Shown piece by piece: positions 51,162 through 59,382 of a stretch of DNA of 64,000 nucleotides. The position numbers and the translations under genes were made by a program. Every line of letters begins with the position of its first letter. Within the stretch, counting starts at the first letter, position 1. Below the pieces are notes generated by a model. It was not told where the DNA came from. It saw only the letters and a list, made by a program, of their open reading frames with translations, and ran no database searches. Source of the stretch: Selenobaculum gibii (GTDB lineage Bacteria > Bacillota > Negativicutes > ICN-92133); NCBI RefSeq assembly GCF_030273445.1, contig NZ_CP120678.1:1899501-1963500 (forward strand), in the 5' to 3' direction.

Positions 51162-51238
51162 TGGTGGCGGCGCAGAGATTCGAACTCCGGACACTGCGGG
51201 TATGAACCGCATGCTCTAGCCAACTGAGCTACGCCGCC
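51162..51238 (-). tRNA. tRNA-Met (CAT), elongator type
   Basis: 77 nt with encoded CCA. The acceptor GGCGGCG/CGCCGCC is fully paired at position 1, so it is not an initiator. The anticodon loop is TTCATAC. A CAT anticodon could instead be lysidine-modified tRNA-Ile; elongator Met is the simpler reading. Confidence 0.9.
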
Positions 51239-51245
51239 GTATTTA

Positions 51246-51321
51246 TGGAGCTAATGACCGGGATTGAACCGGTGACCTTATCCTTACCAAGGATACGCTC
51301 TACCGACTGAGCTACATCAGC
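51246..51321 (-). tRNA. tRNA-Thr (GGT)
   Basis: 76 nt with encoded CCA. The acceptor GCTGATG pairs with CATTAGC, and the anticodon loop is TTGGTAA. Confidence 0.93.
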
Positions 51322-51339
51322 GATCACTAACTTTTGTTT

Positions 51340-51415
<76 letters not shown>

Positions 51416-51427
51416 ATATTAAATTAA

Positions 51428-51512
51428 TGGTGGATGGGGTTGGATTCGAACCAACGAAGGCAGAGCCGGCAGATTTACAGTCTGCTCCCTTTAGCCACTC
51501 GGGAACCCATCC
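51428..51512 (-). tRNA. tRNA-Tyr (GTA)
   Basis: 85 nt with encoded CCA and a long variable arm. The anticodon loop is CTGTAAA and the acceptor GGATGGG pairs with CCCATCC. Confidence 0.94.
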
Positions 51513-51518
51513 TTATTA

Positions 51519-51594
51519 TGGAGCTGGCAAGAGGACTTGAACCCCCAACCTGCTGATTACAAGTCAGCTGCTCTACCAATTGAGCTACACCAGC
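51519..51594 (-). tRNA. tRNA-Thr (TGT)
   Basis: 76 nt with encoded CCA. The acceptor GCTGGTG pairs with TGCCAGC, and the anticodon loop is CTTGTAA. Confidence 0.93.
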
Positions 51595-51610
51595 GTTAAC
51601 AACCTCATTT

Positions 51611-51639
51611 ATTGTACACCGTTTCTTTTGCTTTGTCAA
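51611..51639 (-). promoter_or_regulatory. Promoter for the five-tRNA unit
   Basis: TTGACA (51639-51634), 17-bp spacer, TACAAT (51616-51611): close to consensus, between the upstream fMet gene and tRNA-Thr(TGT). Confidence 0.85.
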
Positions 51640-51649
51640 CACTTTTTTT

Positions 51650-51725
<76 letters not shown>

Positions 51726-51755
51726 ATGTGTTTTATCAACCGGTGACGATATATA

Positions 51756-51784
51756 ATATTATCACATGTTTTTTGATTTGTAAA
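51756..51784 (-). promoter_or_regulatory. Promoter for the outer tRNA-fMet
   Basis: TTTACA (51784-51779), 17-bp spacer, TAATAT (51761-51756), about 30 bp before the tRNA. Confidence 0.65.
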
Positions 51785-51830
51785 TACCTTTTTGAAAATA
51801 TTTTATTTATTTTTTAAAAAATTATACACA

Positions 51831-51857
51831 TTCTTAACATTTTACTAAAAATGTTAA
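51831..51857. other. Hairpin next to repeat element C
   Basis: CTTAACATTTT and AAATGTTAAG form a stem with no clean T-run. It may be part of element C or a weak terminator. Confidence 0.35.
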
Positions 51858-51863
51858 GGTAAT

Positions 51864-52007
51864 ACTTGATCCAGGTAAAGTTTTCACTCTATCTGAACCT
51901 TAGTTGATCGTATCCAGAAACTTAGCCGCTCGCCTATGCCTGTGGGTATAACTAACTCCTCCTTATAAAGGTTAAAAGTCTTAGCGCAGCTTAGCTATCA
52001 GATAAAA
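51864..52007 (-). repeat. Unidentified intergenic element, copy C (longest)
   Basis: In the minus direction it begins TTTTATCTGATAGCTAAG (52007-51990), a variant of the start of copies A and B. It ends with a hairpin-forming stretch (GGTTCAGATAG with CTTTACCTGGATC) and CAAGT, matching copy B's end. The middle, about 90 bases, has paired segments such as CCTT/AAGG and a GCGAGCGGCTAAG stretch. It lies just past the pfp terminator. Confidence 0.6.
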
Positions 52008-52038
52008 GATGAAGAAAAATCAATTTTCTTCATCTTTC
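52004..52038 (-). terminator. Intrinsic terminator after pfp
   Basis: AGATGAAGAAAA (52007-52018) and TTTTCTTCATCT (52024-52035), a perfect 12-bp stem. On the minus strand TTTTATC follows and merges into repeat element C. Confidence 0.85.
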
Positions 52039-52044
52039 CATTCT

Positions 52045-53301
52045 CTATTTTACAAGATATTCGTATTTTTCTTTAAAGCGTTCAGGTGTTAAGTTAAATT
52101 CTTTTGCTAAAATTTTCAATTTATCCTCATTTATAAAATCATCTTTTACTAAACGAATCATATATTCTGTAGCAATAAAATAATTTAATGAATGAATATC
52201 CACATATCTTACTTTTGTTTTTCCTGTATTTTCATCGCGAATTTCTTCATATTTCAAAGGAACAATTTTATTATTTTGAATACTTACAACTGCATCCGTT
52301 CCACCGTCCATAAGGAAACTTACTGCTGCATAGCCAAGCGATCGCGTATAATCAATATCAAAAGAAATCGGTGCAGCGCAACGAAGCTCATAACCAATTT
52401 CCTTATCTATAATCGTTACGTTCAAACCAATCTTTTTCAATTCTATTATCACTAATTTTTTTAATACATCACCAAAATCAAGTTCCGAATAGCGAAGATG
52501 ACCATGATCATCAAAACAAGCTGCGCCTAGCACACTAAAATCTTCTGGGGCAATCCTGTCGATAACACCTTCTGCGATAACCGCTACACCATAGTTACGA
52601 CCAGTTGCATTCCTTTTTACAATCGAACCAACAAGTAAATCAACTACATGTTGCAGCCTAACTTCCTTTGTTTTAAACTCTTCAGGAATGATTGTAATAA
52701 TCGCTCCAGCACTTTTTCCCATGCCGAGCGCTAAATGTCCAGCTGTACGCCCCATAGCAATTGCAAAATACCAACGATTATTTGTCGTACGTGCATCTTC
52801 CATCAAATTTTCTAACTCTGTAGTGCCTAATGCTCTAGCTGTTTCAAAACCAAACGTACTAATCCCTTCTGGCAAAGGTAAATCATTGTCTATTGTTTTA
52901 GGTACATGAACGGAATTGATTACTTTTCCACATTTTCGTGCATATTCTGAAACCTTTGAAGCACTGAAAGCAGTATCATCCCCACCTATTGTGACCATAT
53001 ACGTTACACCAAGTTCAAGCAAAGTATCTACCACTCTAGCTAAATCATCTTCATTCTTTGTTGGGTTGTATCTAGACATATGTAGAATACAGCCACCATT
53101 TAAATGAATGCGACTTACCATATCATAATTCAAAACTACATAGTTTTTCTTTCCTTGTGCTAGATGTGAAAAACCATCATACATTCCCAATACTTCAATG
53201 CCTTGTTTATGCGCTTCCATCGTAACTGCACTAATTACACTATTCATTCCTGGTGCTGGACCACCGCCGCAAATAATCGCCAATCTTTTCTTGTTTGTCA
53301 T
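52045..53301 (-). CDS. pfp: 6-phosphofructokinase, pyrophosphate-dependent type
   Basis: Phosphorylates fructose 6-phosphate in glycolysis. Two positions that set the phosphoryl donor point to pyrophosphate. The phosphate loop reads GGDDT where ATP enzymes have GGDGS, and the catalytic motif reads PKTIDND where ATP enzymes have PGTIDND. The donor-site start is CGGGPAPGMN and the substrate Met-Gly-Arg is in AMGRTAGH. 418 residues from ATG 53301 (GGGAGGAA upstream) is longer than the 320-residue ATP form. With pyrophosphate the step is reversible and could serve gluconeogenesis too. Monocistronic. Confidence 0.9.
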   Translation of the reverse strand: MTNKKRLAIICGGGPAPGMNSVISAVTMEAHKQGIEVLGMYDGFSHLAQGKKNYVVLNYDMVSRIHLNGGCILHMSRYNPTKNEDDLARVVDTLLELGVTYMVTIGGDDTAFSASKVSEYARKCGKVINSVHVPKTIDNDLPLPEGISTFGFETARALGTTELENLMEDARTTNNRWYFAIAMGRTAGHLALGMGKSAGAIITIIPEEFKTKEVRLQHVVDLLVGSIVKRNATGRNYGVAVIAEGVIDRIAPEDFSVLGAACFDDHGHLRYSELDFGDVLKKLVIIELKKIGLNVTIIDKEIGYELRCAAPISFDIDYTRSLGYAAVSFLMDGGTDAVVSIQNNKIVPLKYEEIRDENTGKTKVRYVDIHSLNYFIATEYMIRLVKDDFINEDKLKILAKEFNLTPERFKEKYEYLVK

Positions 53302-53490
53302 TCCATTTCCTCCCAAAATTTTTATCCTTGCTATCAGCTAAAAATTCACTTACAGATAGACAACGTTAAAAGAATATTCTTTAAAACTTTATATTATGAA
53401 TATCTTGGTAAATAATTCCGGATAAAAGTTTTATCATTTATGTATTCGTCAAAATTACTATTTCATCCTTCATACAATACAAAACATACC
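53302..53490. other. Non-coding gap upstream of pfp
   Basis: No reading frame or convincing promoter was found. AT-rich throughout. The pfp promoter must lie here or the gene must be read from sigH past the terminator at 53491. Confidence 0.5.
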
Positions 53491-53530
53491 ATAAAAAAGG
53501 CATCTAATCATTTAATAGATGCCTTTTTTA
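53491..53530 (-). terminator. Intrinsic terminator after sigH
   Basis: AAAAAAGGCATCTA and TAGATGCCTTTTTT arms (53493-53528) with T-runs on both strands, about 100 bp past the sigH stop. Confidence 0.88.
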
Positions 53531-53628
53531 TATGACACAATCTCAATTTTTCTTTTATAAATGAGTATTTCTAATCAATTTTAACCTTGTCCACTTTTTA
53601 TATTCGCATTAACTTTCTATGCTTTTTA

Positions 53629-54363
53629 TCAATCGTGTCCCAGTCCACCACATAATCCATGTAGTTGCTTATTTATCGTCGTAAGTCCATTGTATACAGT
53701 ATTTACATCTGTATCATCACTACGATTTTCTAAATAGCGTTCTAATTTACGTTTTACACGTTGCAAAGCATTATCTATAGATTTTACATGACGATCAAGC
53801 TCTACTGCAATTTCCTGATAAGATTTTCCATCAAGATATGCCATTAAAACTTTCCATTCAAGATCACTTAGGATTTGTCCCATTTTGGACTCAATATCTA
53901 TAAATTCTTCTCTGCTAATTACTAATTCCTCTGGATCTGAAATTTTCGAACCAGATAGTACATCAAGTAATGTGCGATCTGAATCTTCATCATATATAGG
54001 TTTATTTAAAGAAACATAAGAATTTAACGGAATATGTTTCTGTCTTGTAGCTGTTTTTATTGCTGTAATAATCTGTCTGGTAACACAAAGCTCAGCAAAA
54101 GCCCGAAAAGAAGATAACTTATCGTTACGAAAATCACGAATTGCTTTGTATAAACCAATCATACCTTCTTGAATAATATCCTCACGGTCAGCACCAATCA
54201 AAAAGTAAGAACGAGCCTTCGCTCTAACGAAATTACGATACTTATTAATTAGATAATTTAGTGCGATAGTATTATTATTTTCTTTGGCTTCAGCAACAAT
54301 CTCTTCATCTGTCATGTTCTCAAAGACACTATACAAATCTTCACTTTGAGTATTTGTACGCAT
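53629..54363 (-). CDS. sigH: RNA polymerase sigma factor SigH
   Basis: Sigma-30-type factor that in spore formers starts the transition to sporulation and competence. Region 2 is near-identical to the Bacillus protein (NKYRNFVRAKARSYFLIGAD, then QEGMIGLYKAIRDF), as is region 3-4 (SYQEIAVELDRHVKSIDNAL, QRVKRKLERYLE). ATG 54363 follows GGAGGTGG; the longer frame is unconserved. An extra tail of about 27 residues, Asp/Asn-rich then Gly-rich (ends HGLCGGLGHD), goes beyond the usual end. It follows rae1 as in Bacillus but has its own promoter. Confidence 0.95.
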   Translation of the reverse strand: MRTNTQSEDLYSVFENMTDEEIVAEAKENNNTIALNYLINKYRNFVRAKARSYFLIGADREDIIQEGMIGLYKAIRDFRNDKLSSFRAFAELCVTRQIITAIKTATRQKHIPLNSYVSLNKPIYDEDSDRTLLDVLSGSKISDPEELVISREEFIDIESKMGQILSDLEWKVLMAYLDGKSYQEIAVELDRHVKSIDNALQRVKRKLERYLENRSDDTDVNTVYNGLTTINKQLHGLCGGLGHD

Positions 54364-54498
54364 CGCACCACCTCCTAACGGCATTTCCCAAACACTATAT
54401 TTAATATAAACCAAACTCTTTCATGAAGAGTAACACCTAAAACTTCTAAATGAATTCAAAATAAACACTTTCGTTTAACTTGCAGACCAATAAAACAG

Positions 54499-54522
54499 AA
54501 AAAAAAACGCAATTAAGCGCCT
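54499..54522 (-). terminator. Hairpin with T9 in the sigH leader
   Basis: On the minus strand GGCGCTTAATTGCG runs into TTTTTTTTT. The stem is short (CGC/GCG core) but the T-run is long. It lies about 35 bases after the predicted start of the sigH transcript and could act as an attenuator. Confidence 0.4.
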
Positions 54523-54557
54523 CCAAAAAAGCAACAGACATGTTTACTTTACTGCAA

Positions 54558-54586
54558 ATTATACCCTAGCACCCCATACTAGTCAA
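54558..54586 (-). promoter_or_regulatory. sigH promoter
   Basis: TTGACT (54586-54581), 17-bp spacer, perfect TATAAT (54563-54558). The leader to sigH is then about 190 bases. Confidence 0.8.
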
Positions 54587-54622
54587 GCATTTTAAGAAAT
54601 ACTCCTCATATTTCCATACTTT

Positions 54623-55150
54623 CTATTGCTTTTTCCGCAAAATATCTAATTTTTTTGCAATATCATCATTTATTCGACCGCCTAATTCACGTCTCTGAAT
54701 TTTATGTTTAGGCAAAGTATATTCCTCTGCTATTTTCTTCTTTGTCTTTTTTACATTCCTTAACATTTCTTTTGATGGAATACGATATGCTCCTGCTCCT
54801 AATATCACACTTTGTTCAATTCCGTCCGAGGTAACTACATACACTTCTTTGCCCTCGCGTACCAATTGATAAGCAAATTTTTCAATATAGCTATCTGCGG
54901 TCTCTCCTTCCTCAGTGTATACAACCACTAAATTTTCATTTATTTCATAATGTGATTCATTTCCACCAACAAATAATGCATCAAAAACTATCGTTATATC
55001 ATAATGTTCAAACGCTCCATATTCAGCCATAATATCAATTAGACGATCTCTAGCATAGGATAAATTATCACGTAGTGCAACAAGCTCTGGCCATGAATTT
55101 ATTACATTATATCCATCAATGATGTAGTGCTCTTTTTTATGCTTTTTCAT
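54623..55150 (-). CDS. rae1: NYN-domain ribosome-associated endoribonuclease (YacP/Rae1)
   Basis: PIN-like nuclease of the NYN family, 175 residues. In Bacillus the homologue cuts mRNA in the ribosomal A site. Acidic active-site residues are visible in YIIDGYNVINSWPEL near the start, TIVFDALFVGG near residue 55 and TSDGIEQ near 105. A basic, helical C-terminus (KKTKKKIAEEYTLPKHKIQRR) follows. The order rlmB-rae1-sigH is the Firmicute standard. Confidence 0.9.
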   Translation of the reverse strand: MKKHKKEHYIIDGYNVINSWPELVALRDNLSYARDRLIDIMAEYGAFEHYDITIVFDALFVGGNESHYEINENLVVVYTEEGETADSYIEKFAYQLVREGKEVYVVTSDGIEQSVILGAGAYRIPSKEMLRNVKKTKKKIAEEYTLPKHKIQRRELGGRINDDIAKKLDILRKKQ

Positions 55151-55198
55151 CTTGTATCTCCTATGAATCTACAATCTCTATTCATTATAAACTACCCT

Positions 55199-55246
55199 TA
55201 ATATAAAAGAAAGAGATACTCTTACAGTACCTCTTTCTTTTATATT
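55199..55246 (-). terminator. Intrinsic terminator after rlmB
   Basis: ATAAAAGAAAGAG and CTCTTTCTTTTAT perfect arms (55203-55243), T-rich on both strands, 16 bp past the rlmB stop. Confidence 0.82.
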
Positions 55247-55261
55247 GGCTTAATCCTATTC

Positions 55262-56011
55262 TCATTTAATTTGACGTTGTTTCATAGATTCATACATTAA
55301 AATTGATCCTGCTACCGATGCATTAAGTGAGTTTATTTTCCCCTGCATCGGAATCCTTACGAGAAAATCACACACTTCTTTGGTTAATCTGCCAATTCCT
55401 TTACCTTCGCTACCAATGACCAATACTAACGGACCTGTTAAATCCGCTTCATAATAATCTTTATCGCCGTCCATATCTGCCCCGACAACCCACATGCCAA
55501 GTCTTTGCAATTCCTTAATCGTTTGTGCGACATTGCCAATTTTCGCAACGGGTACATATTCTACCGCACCCGCCGAAGTTTTTGCAACTGTAGCCGAAAG
55601 TGGACAACTACGACGTTTTGGTATAAGCACACCATGTACTCCTGCTGCGTCAGCAGTCCGAAGAATCGCCCCTAAATTATGTGGGTCTTCTAATTCATCT
55701 AATAAAACAATAAAAGGTGGCTGACCAGCAGCCTCCGCTTTTGCTAAAATATCTTCAAGCTCAACATATTCAACAGGTGCAACATACGCCAAAACGCCTT
55801 GATGTCTCAAGCCTTTTGCCAAATCATTAATTTTCTTTATATCAACATCTTGAATCAGTATACCTTTTTCTTTTGCCACACCAATAACTTCACGAATCGA
55901 ACCCTGTCTATCACCTTTTGCCAACAAAATCTTATTTACCCGTCCACTTTTTATAGCTTCCATCACACTGTTTCTGCCAACAATCATCTCATCTGTCATA
56001 TTGTTTTCCAT
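55262..56011 (-). CDS. rlmB: 23S rRNA (guanosine-2'-O-)-methyltransferase RlmB-type (SpoU family)
   Basis: TrmH/SpoU-type methyltransferase that modifies a ribose in 23S rRNA. The N-terminal substrate-binding domain starts VGRNSVMEAIKSGRVNKILL. The knotted SAM-binding domain shows LLDELEDPHNLGAILRTADA, LVIGSEGKGIGRLTKEVCD and IPMQGKINSLNASVAGSIL. ATG 56011 is seven to eight bases from AAGGAAG and gives 249 residues. Follows the ThyX-like gene by 16 bp. Confidence 0.94.
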   Translation of the reverse strand: MENNMTDEMIVGRNSVMEAIKSGRVNKILLAKGDRQGSIREVIGVAKEKGILIQDVDIKKINDLAKGLRHQGVLAYVAPVEYVELEDILAKAEAAGQPPFIVLLDELEDPHNLGAILRTADAAGVHGVLIPKRRSCPLSATVAKTSAGAVEYVPVAKIGNVAQTIKELQRLGMWVVGADMDGDKDYYEADLTGPLVLVIGSEGKGIGRLTKEVCDFLVRIPMQGKINSLNASVAGSILMYESMKQRQIK

Positions 56012-56027
56012 AGCCATCTTCCTTTTA

Positions 56028-57356
56028 TTAAAGTTTTGCAAATAACTCCCGAACTTTTCCTGCTTGTCCACAAGACATTTTTCCTTCACGACAAATACCT
56101 TTTACACAAGAAGGTAAAGCTTTTTCATATAATACAGGTGATAAAGTTCTAAGCGCGATCACTTTTTTAATTGCCAATTCACGAATTTCCCATTGCGCAT
56201 TCATACAAGTTCGATCTGCAAGCATGGAAATATCCGCCCGTGCATTTGTGGAAATCATCAATTTTATTTGATCACAATTTAATAAAAAGCACATTGCTTT
56301 ATCCATACCATAACGCTTAGCTATATCTAAACGAAAATCTTTAAATTTTCTCGTCAATTCAATAAAGCGCTCTTTAAATTTAGAATTATTAATCGTCTGT
56401 GGAATTTTCACTTCACGATTTTCATCTAAGATTACTTTTACAAAATCCTCCCGATAATTCGATGTGATTCTATGGCGTTCTTGTTGATGATACGTCACTA
56501 AACTACACATCATCGCAAAACGGACTCTTGCCTGTTCGGCAATGCTGTCATGTCCATATCCCAAAACACGCTCTACTACTCCGCGAGCCTTTGTATCTGC
56601 TTCCTCACCCCAGCGTGCAATCACAGCTGACGGCGCGTCTTTCATCGTACTCGTCAACGCACCAAATCCTACTTTTTTATCTAGTTCCCCACATTGATCG
56701 AAAAAAACTAAATTATCCGTCGGTGATAATTTAGCAAACATCTCTGCATAAAAACTTTCCACTAATTCTGAATGTATCTCACGATTATTTTGCTGACAAA
56801 TTAGCATAAATAAACGCTTTGGAACGAACTCTTGCAAACTTTCAGCGATTTCATCAAATAATGCACCATACTGTACATCATTAAATAAACGAAATAAATC
56901 AATTAGTTTGTCTCCTGCCATTGCTGTACATACATTTGTTTTTGCCATTAAAGGCAAAATATAGCGTGCATCTTCAATTGGGATCCCATGTAAGTAATGC
57001 TCAATTTTGGGACGACCTTTAAACTCGCCCGCTTTTTTTTCTGACATTTCGGCGTATAGAGAAAAGGCTTCTTTTAACAATGATTTCGCTTGAGTTTCAT
57101 CCTCTTTGCTCAACTCCGGCAAGTCATAAGCCTCTTCCGTTAATGACACATATCGTTGACTCTGCTGCACATAGGAGTCTTTGCATTCACAAATTAACGT
57201 ACTTTGCAAGCGATTGATATCCTCATAAATAAACGACAAGTTAATCGTCTTTAATAAACTTCTTAATTCACTTTCGCCAATTCGATTAATTTCATTCATC
57301 TCTAAACAAGCTTCTAATTCCTGTAAGCCAGTTGCGGTAAATTGCGTAATTTTCAT
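56028..57356 (-). CDS. thyX: Double-length ThyX-like protein (FAD-dependent thymidylate synthase family)
   Basis: A 442-residue protein, about twice the length of ThyX, which makes dTMP from dUMP with FAD and folate. Each half looks like a diverged ThyX domain. The first half has QQSQRYVSLTEEAYDLPEL and GIPIEDARYILPLMAKTNVC, but no RHR. The second half has YHQQERHRITSNYREDF, with the RHR triplet, and ends MLADRTCMNAQWEIRELAIK, but lacks the SxRY partner. The parts of the ThyX motif are thus split between halves. ATG 57356 follows GGGGG. Activity as thymidylate synthase is not assured. Lies between mrnC and rlmB. Confidence 0.8.
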   Translation of the reverse strand: MKITQFTATGLQELEACLEMNEINRIGESELRSLLKTINLSFIYEDINRLQSTLICECKDSYVQQSQRYVSLTEEAYDLPELSKEDETQAKSLLKEAFSLYAEMSEKKAGEFKGRPKIEHYLHGIPIEDARYILPLMAKTNVCTAMAGDKLIDLFRLFNDVQYGALFDEIAESLQEFVPKRLFMLICQQNNREIHSELVESFYAEMFAKLSPTDNLVFFDQCGELDKKVGFGALTSTMKDAPSAVIARWGEEADTKARGVVERVLGYGHDSIAEQARVRFAMMCSLVTYHQQERHRITSNYREDFVKVILDENREVKIPQTINNSKFKERFIELTRKFKDFRLDIAKRYGMDKAMCFLLNCDQIKLMISTNARADISMLADRTCMNAQWEIRELAIKKVIALRTLSPVLYEKALPSCVKGICREGKMSCGQAGKVRELFAKL

Positions 57357-57449
57357 CAATATCCCCCTAAATTTACACAAATCAAAACAACAAGAGAACG
57401 CTGGCTGGCAAAACCAAGGTTCTACCAGCCAACATTATGATCTTCGAAA

Positions 57450-57935
57450 TCATTTTTTTCGTGTTTTTTGCATCATCGCTTTTGCAATAATTTGAAAAGA
57501 TTTTTCTACAAGGTCATTTAAGCGGTCAAACCTCTCACTTAAATAGAGTGCTCCCAATAATGATTCAAAGCCGGTACTTGCACGATACTCAGCAACTGTC
57601 GCACTTTTAGGCACATGACTTTTTGCGTTACGCCCTCGCTTAAAAAATGTTTGCTCTTCTTCTGTTAATTCTTCAGCAATTCCTTGATAAGCAACTGCCT
57701 GCCAAGCTGCCGAAACAATTTTCGCCCCAAAACTATGCAGTACTTGCACCTTGTTCTGTTCATAAGCCAAAAGTTTTCCCCGTACATATAAGTTGAAATA
57801 TGCATCACCAATATATGCTAAGACCAATGGATTCATTGCTTCTACTTTTATATCGTAATACTTCTGTTTCAATCCGCCTGTTTCTTCTTCTTGAAACATC
57901 GTATCCACAAGATATTTAAAATGTTCAAATTGCAT
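57450..57935 (-). CDS. mrnC: Mini-ribonuclease III
   Basis: RNase III-type domain without an RNA-binding domain, 161 residues; in Bacillus it matures 23S rRNA ends. The catalytic helix is seen at LVLAYIGDAYFNLYVRGKLL, and the second metal-site region at STGFESLLGALYLSERFDRL. ATG 57935 shares a base with the cysS stop (TAATG), so translation is coupled. The cysS-mrnC order is conserved in Firmicutes. Confidence 0.95.
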   Translation of the reverse strand: MQFEHFKYLVDTMFQEEETGGLKQKYYDIKVEAMNPLVLAYIGDAYFNLYVRGKLLAYEQNKVQVLHSFGAKIVSAAWQAVAYQGIAEELTEEEQTFFKRGRNAKSHVPKSATVAEYRASTGFESLLGALYLSERFDRLNDLVEKSFQIIAKAMMQKTRKK

Positions 57936-59377
57936 TATTTTTTCCACCTAACGCCTGTTGGTGAATCTTCTAAGGTCACACCAATTGCATTTAATCCATC
58001 GCGAATTTTATCTGCAGTTGCCCAGTCCTTATTTTGACGTGCTTCTTGACGTAACTCAATAATAATCTTCATCAAATCTTCAACCATTTCTTGATTCTCC
58101 TCTTGTTTTCCCTCGCGTACATCAATTAAAATTCCCAAGATATCCGCCATATCAAAATAAACATCACGGGCAATGATAAAATCTTCTTTCGCGTGTGTAA
58201 TTTTCCCTGTTGTTATCGCATTATAATATACATTAATTTCTTTTGCTAAGGCAAACATACTGCTTAGTGCTAATGCAGTATTAAAATCATCATCCATTGC
58301 CGCATAGAAATCTGCTTTTGCCTGTTTCGCAGCATCAACTAAAGACTTGCTAATTTCACTTGTTTCTCCTTCTGCATGTTTTTCTAATTCCATACAGTTT
58401 TCCATTGCCGTTTTTAGACGGTCAAGGCTGCGCGCTGCTTCGTTTAAGCGTTCATCACTAAAGTCAAGCGGACTACGATAATGTGTAGCAACAATAAAGA
58501 AACGTAAAACTTCTGCCGGATATTTTTCCAAAATATCTAATACAGTAAAGAAATTATTTAGCGATTTGCTCATTTTTTCTTCATTAATTGTAATAAAGCC
58601 ATTATGTAGCCAATATTTTACGAAGCTATCATGATTAGAGCAACAAGCCTGTGATTGGGCAATTTCATTTTCATGATGAGGGAAAATCAAATCACTGCCA
58701 CCACCATGAAAGTCAAACGTTTCCCCTAAATATTTAAGCGACATTGCCGAGCATTCAATATGCCAACCCGGTCTGCCTTTTCCCCAAGGACTTTCCCAAG
58801 CCGGTTCACCCGGTTTCGCACTTTTCCATAGAGCAAAATCCATTGGTTTTTGTTTACGTTCATCTATATCCACACGTGCACCAGCTTGCATATCTTCTAA
58901 TTTTCTACCACTTAACTTACCATAACCTTCAAATCTTTCAACACTATAATATACATCACCATCTAATGGATAAGCGTAACCTTTTTCCACTAGAACTTCA
59001 ATCATATGAATAATCTCATCCATATGCTCAGATACTTTTGGATAAACATCGGCGCGCTCTACATGTAATTGATCCATCACTTTAAAATATGCATCAATGT
59101 AACGATTGGAAATGTCTGACCATTTTACCCCTTCTTGATTTGCCGTCCGAATAATCTTATCATCAACATCTGTAAAATTTTGAATATGTTTTACTTTATA
59201 CCCTGACTTTCTTAAGTAACGTTTAATTACATCCCATGTAACAAAAGGTCTTGCATTTCCTATATGAGGATGATTATACGGTGTAACTCCACATACATAA
59301 ATACTTGCTTCACCTGCTACTTGTGGTACAAATTCTTCTTTTCGTTTCGTCAATGTATTATATACTCTCAAACTCAC
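57935..59377 (-). CDS. cysS: Cysteinyl-tRNA synthetase
   Basis: Class I synthetase, 480 residues. Zinc ligands Cys in YVCGVTPYNHPHIGNARP (with the HIGN motif), Cys in WHIECSAMS and the His pair in FPHHENEIAQS are present; KMSKS reads EEKMSKSLNNF. The C-terminal anticodon-binding domain is full length. Five bases after cysE, under the same T-box. Confidence 0.98.
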   Translation of the reverse strand: MSLRVYNTLTKRKEEFVPQVAGEASIYVCGVTPYNHPHIGNARPFVTWDVIKRYLRKSGYKVKHIQNFTDVDDKIIRTANQEGVKWSDISNRYIDAYFKVMDQLHVERADVYPKVSEHMDEIIHMIEVLVEKGYAYPLDGDVYYSVERFEGYGKLSGRKLEDMQAGARVDIDERKQKPMDFALWKSAKPGEPAWESPWGKGRPGWHIECSAMSLKYLGETFDFHGGGSDLIFPHHENEIAQSQACCSNHDSFVKYWLHNGFITINEEKMSKSLNNFFTVLDILEKYPAEVLRFFIVATHYRSPLDFSDERLNEAARSLDRLKTAMENCMELEKHAEGETSEISKSLVDAAKQAKADFYAAMDDDFNTALALSSMFALAKEINVYYNAITTGKITHAKEDFIIARDVYFDMADILGILIDVREGKQEENQEMVEDLMKIIIELRQEARQNKDWATADKIRDGLNAIGVTLEDSPTGVRWKK

Positions 59378-59382
59378 TGTTT

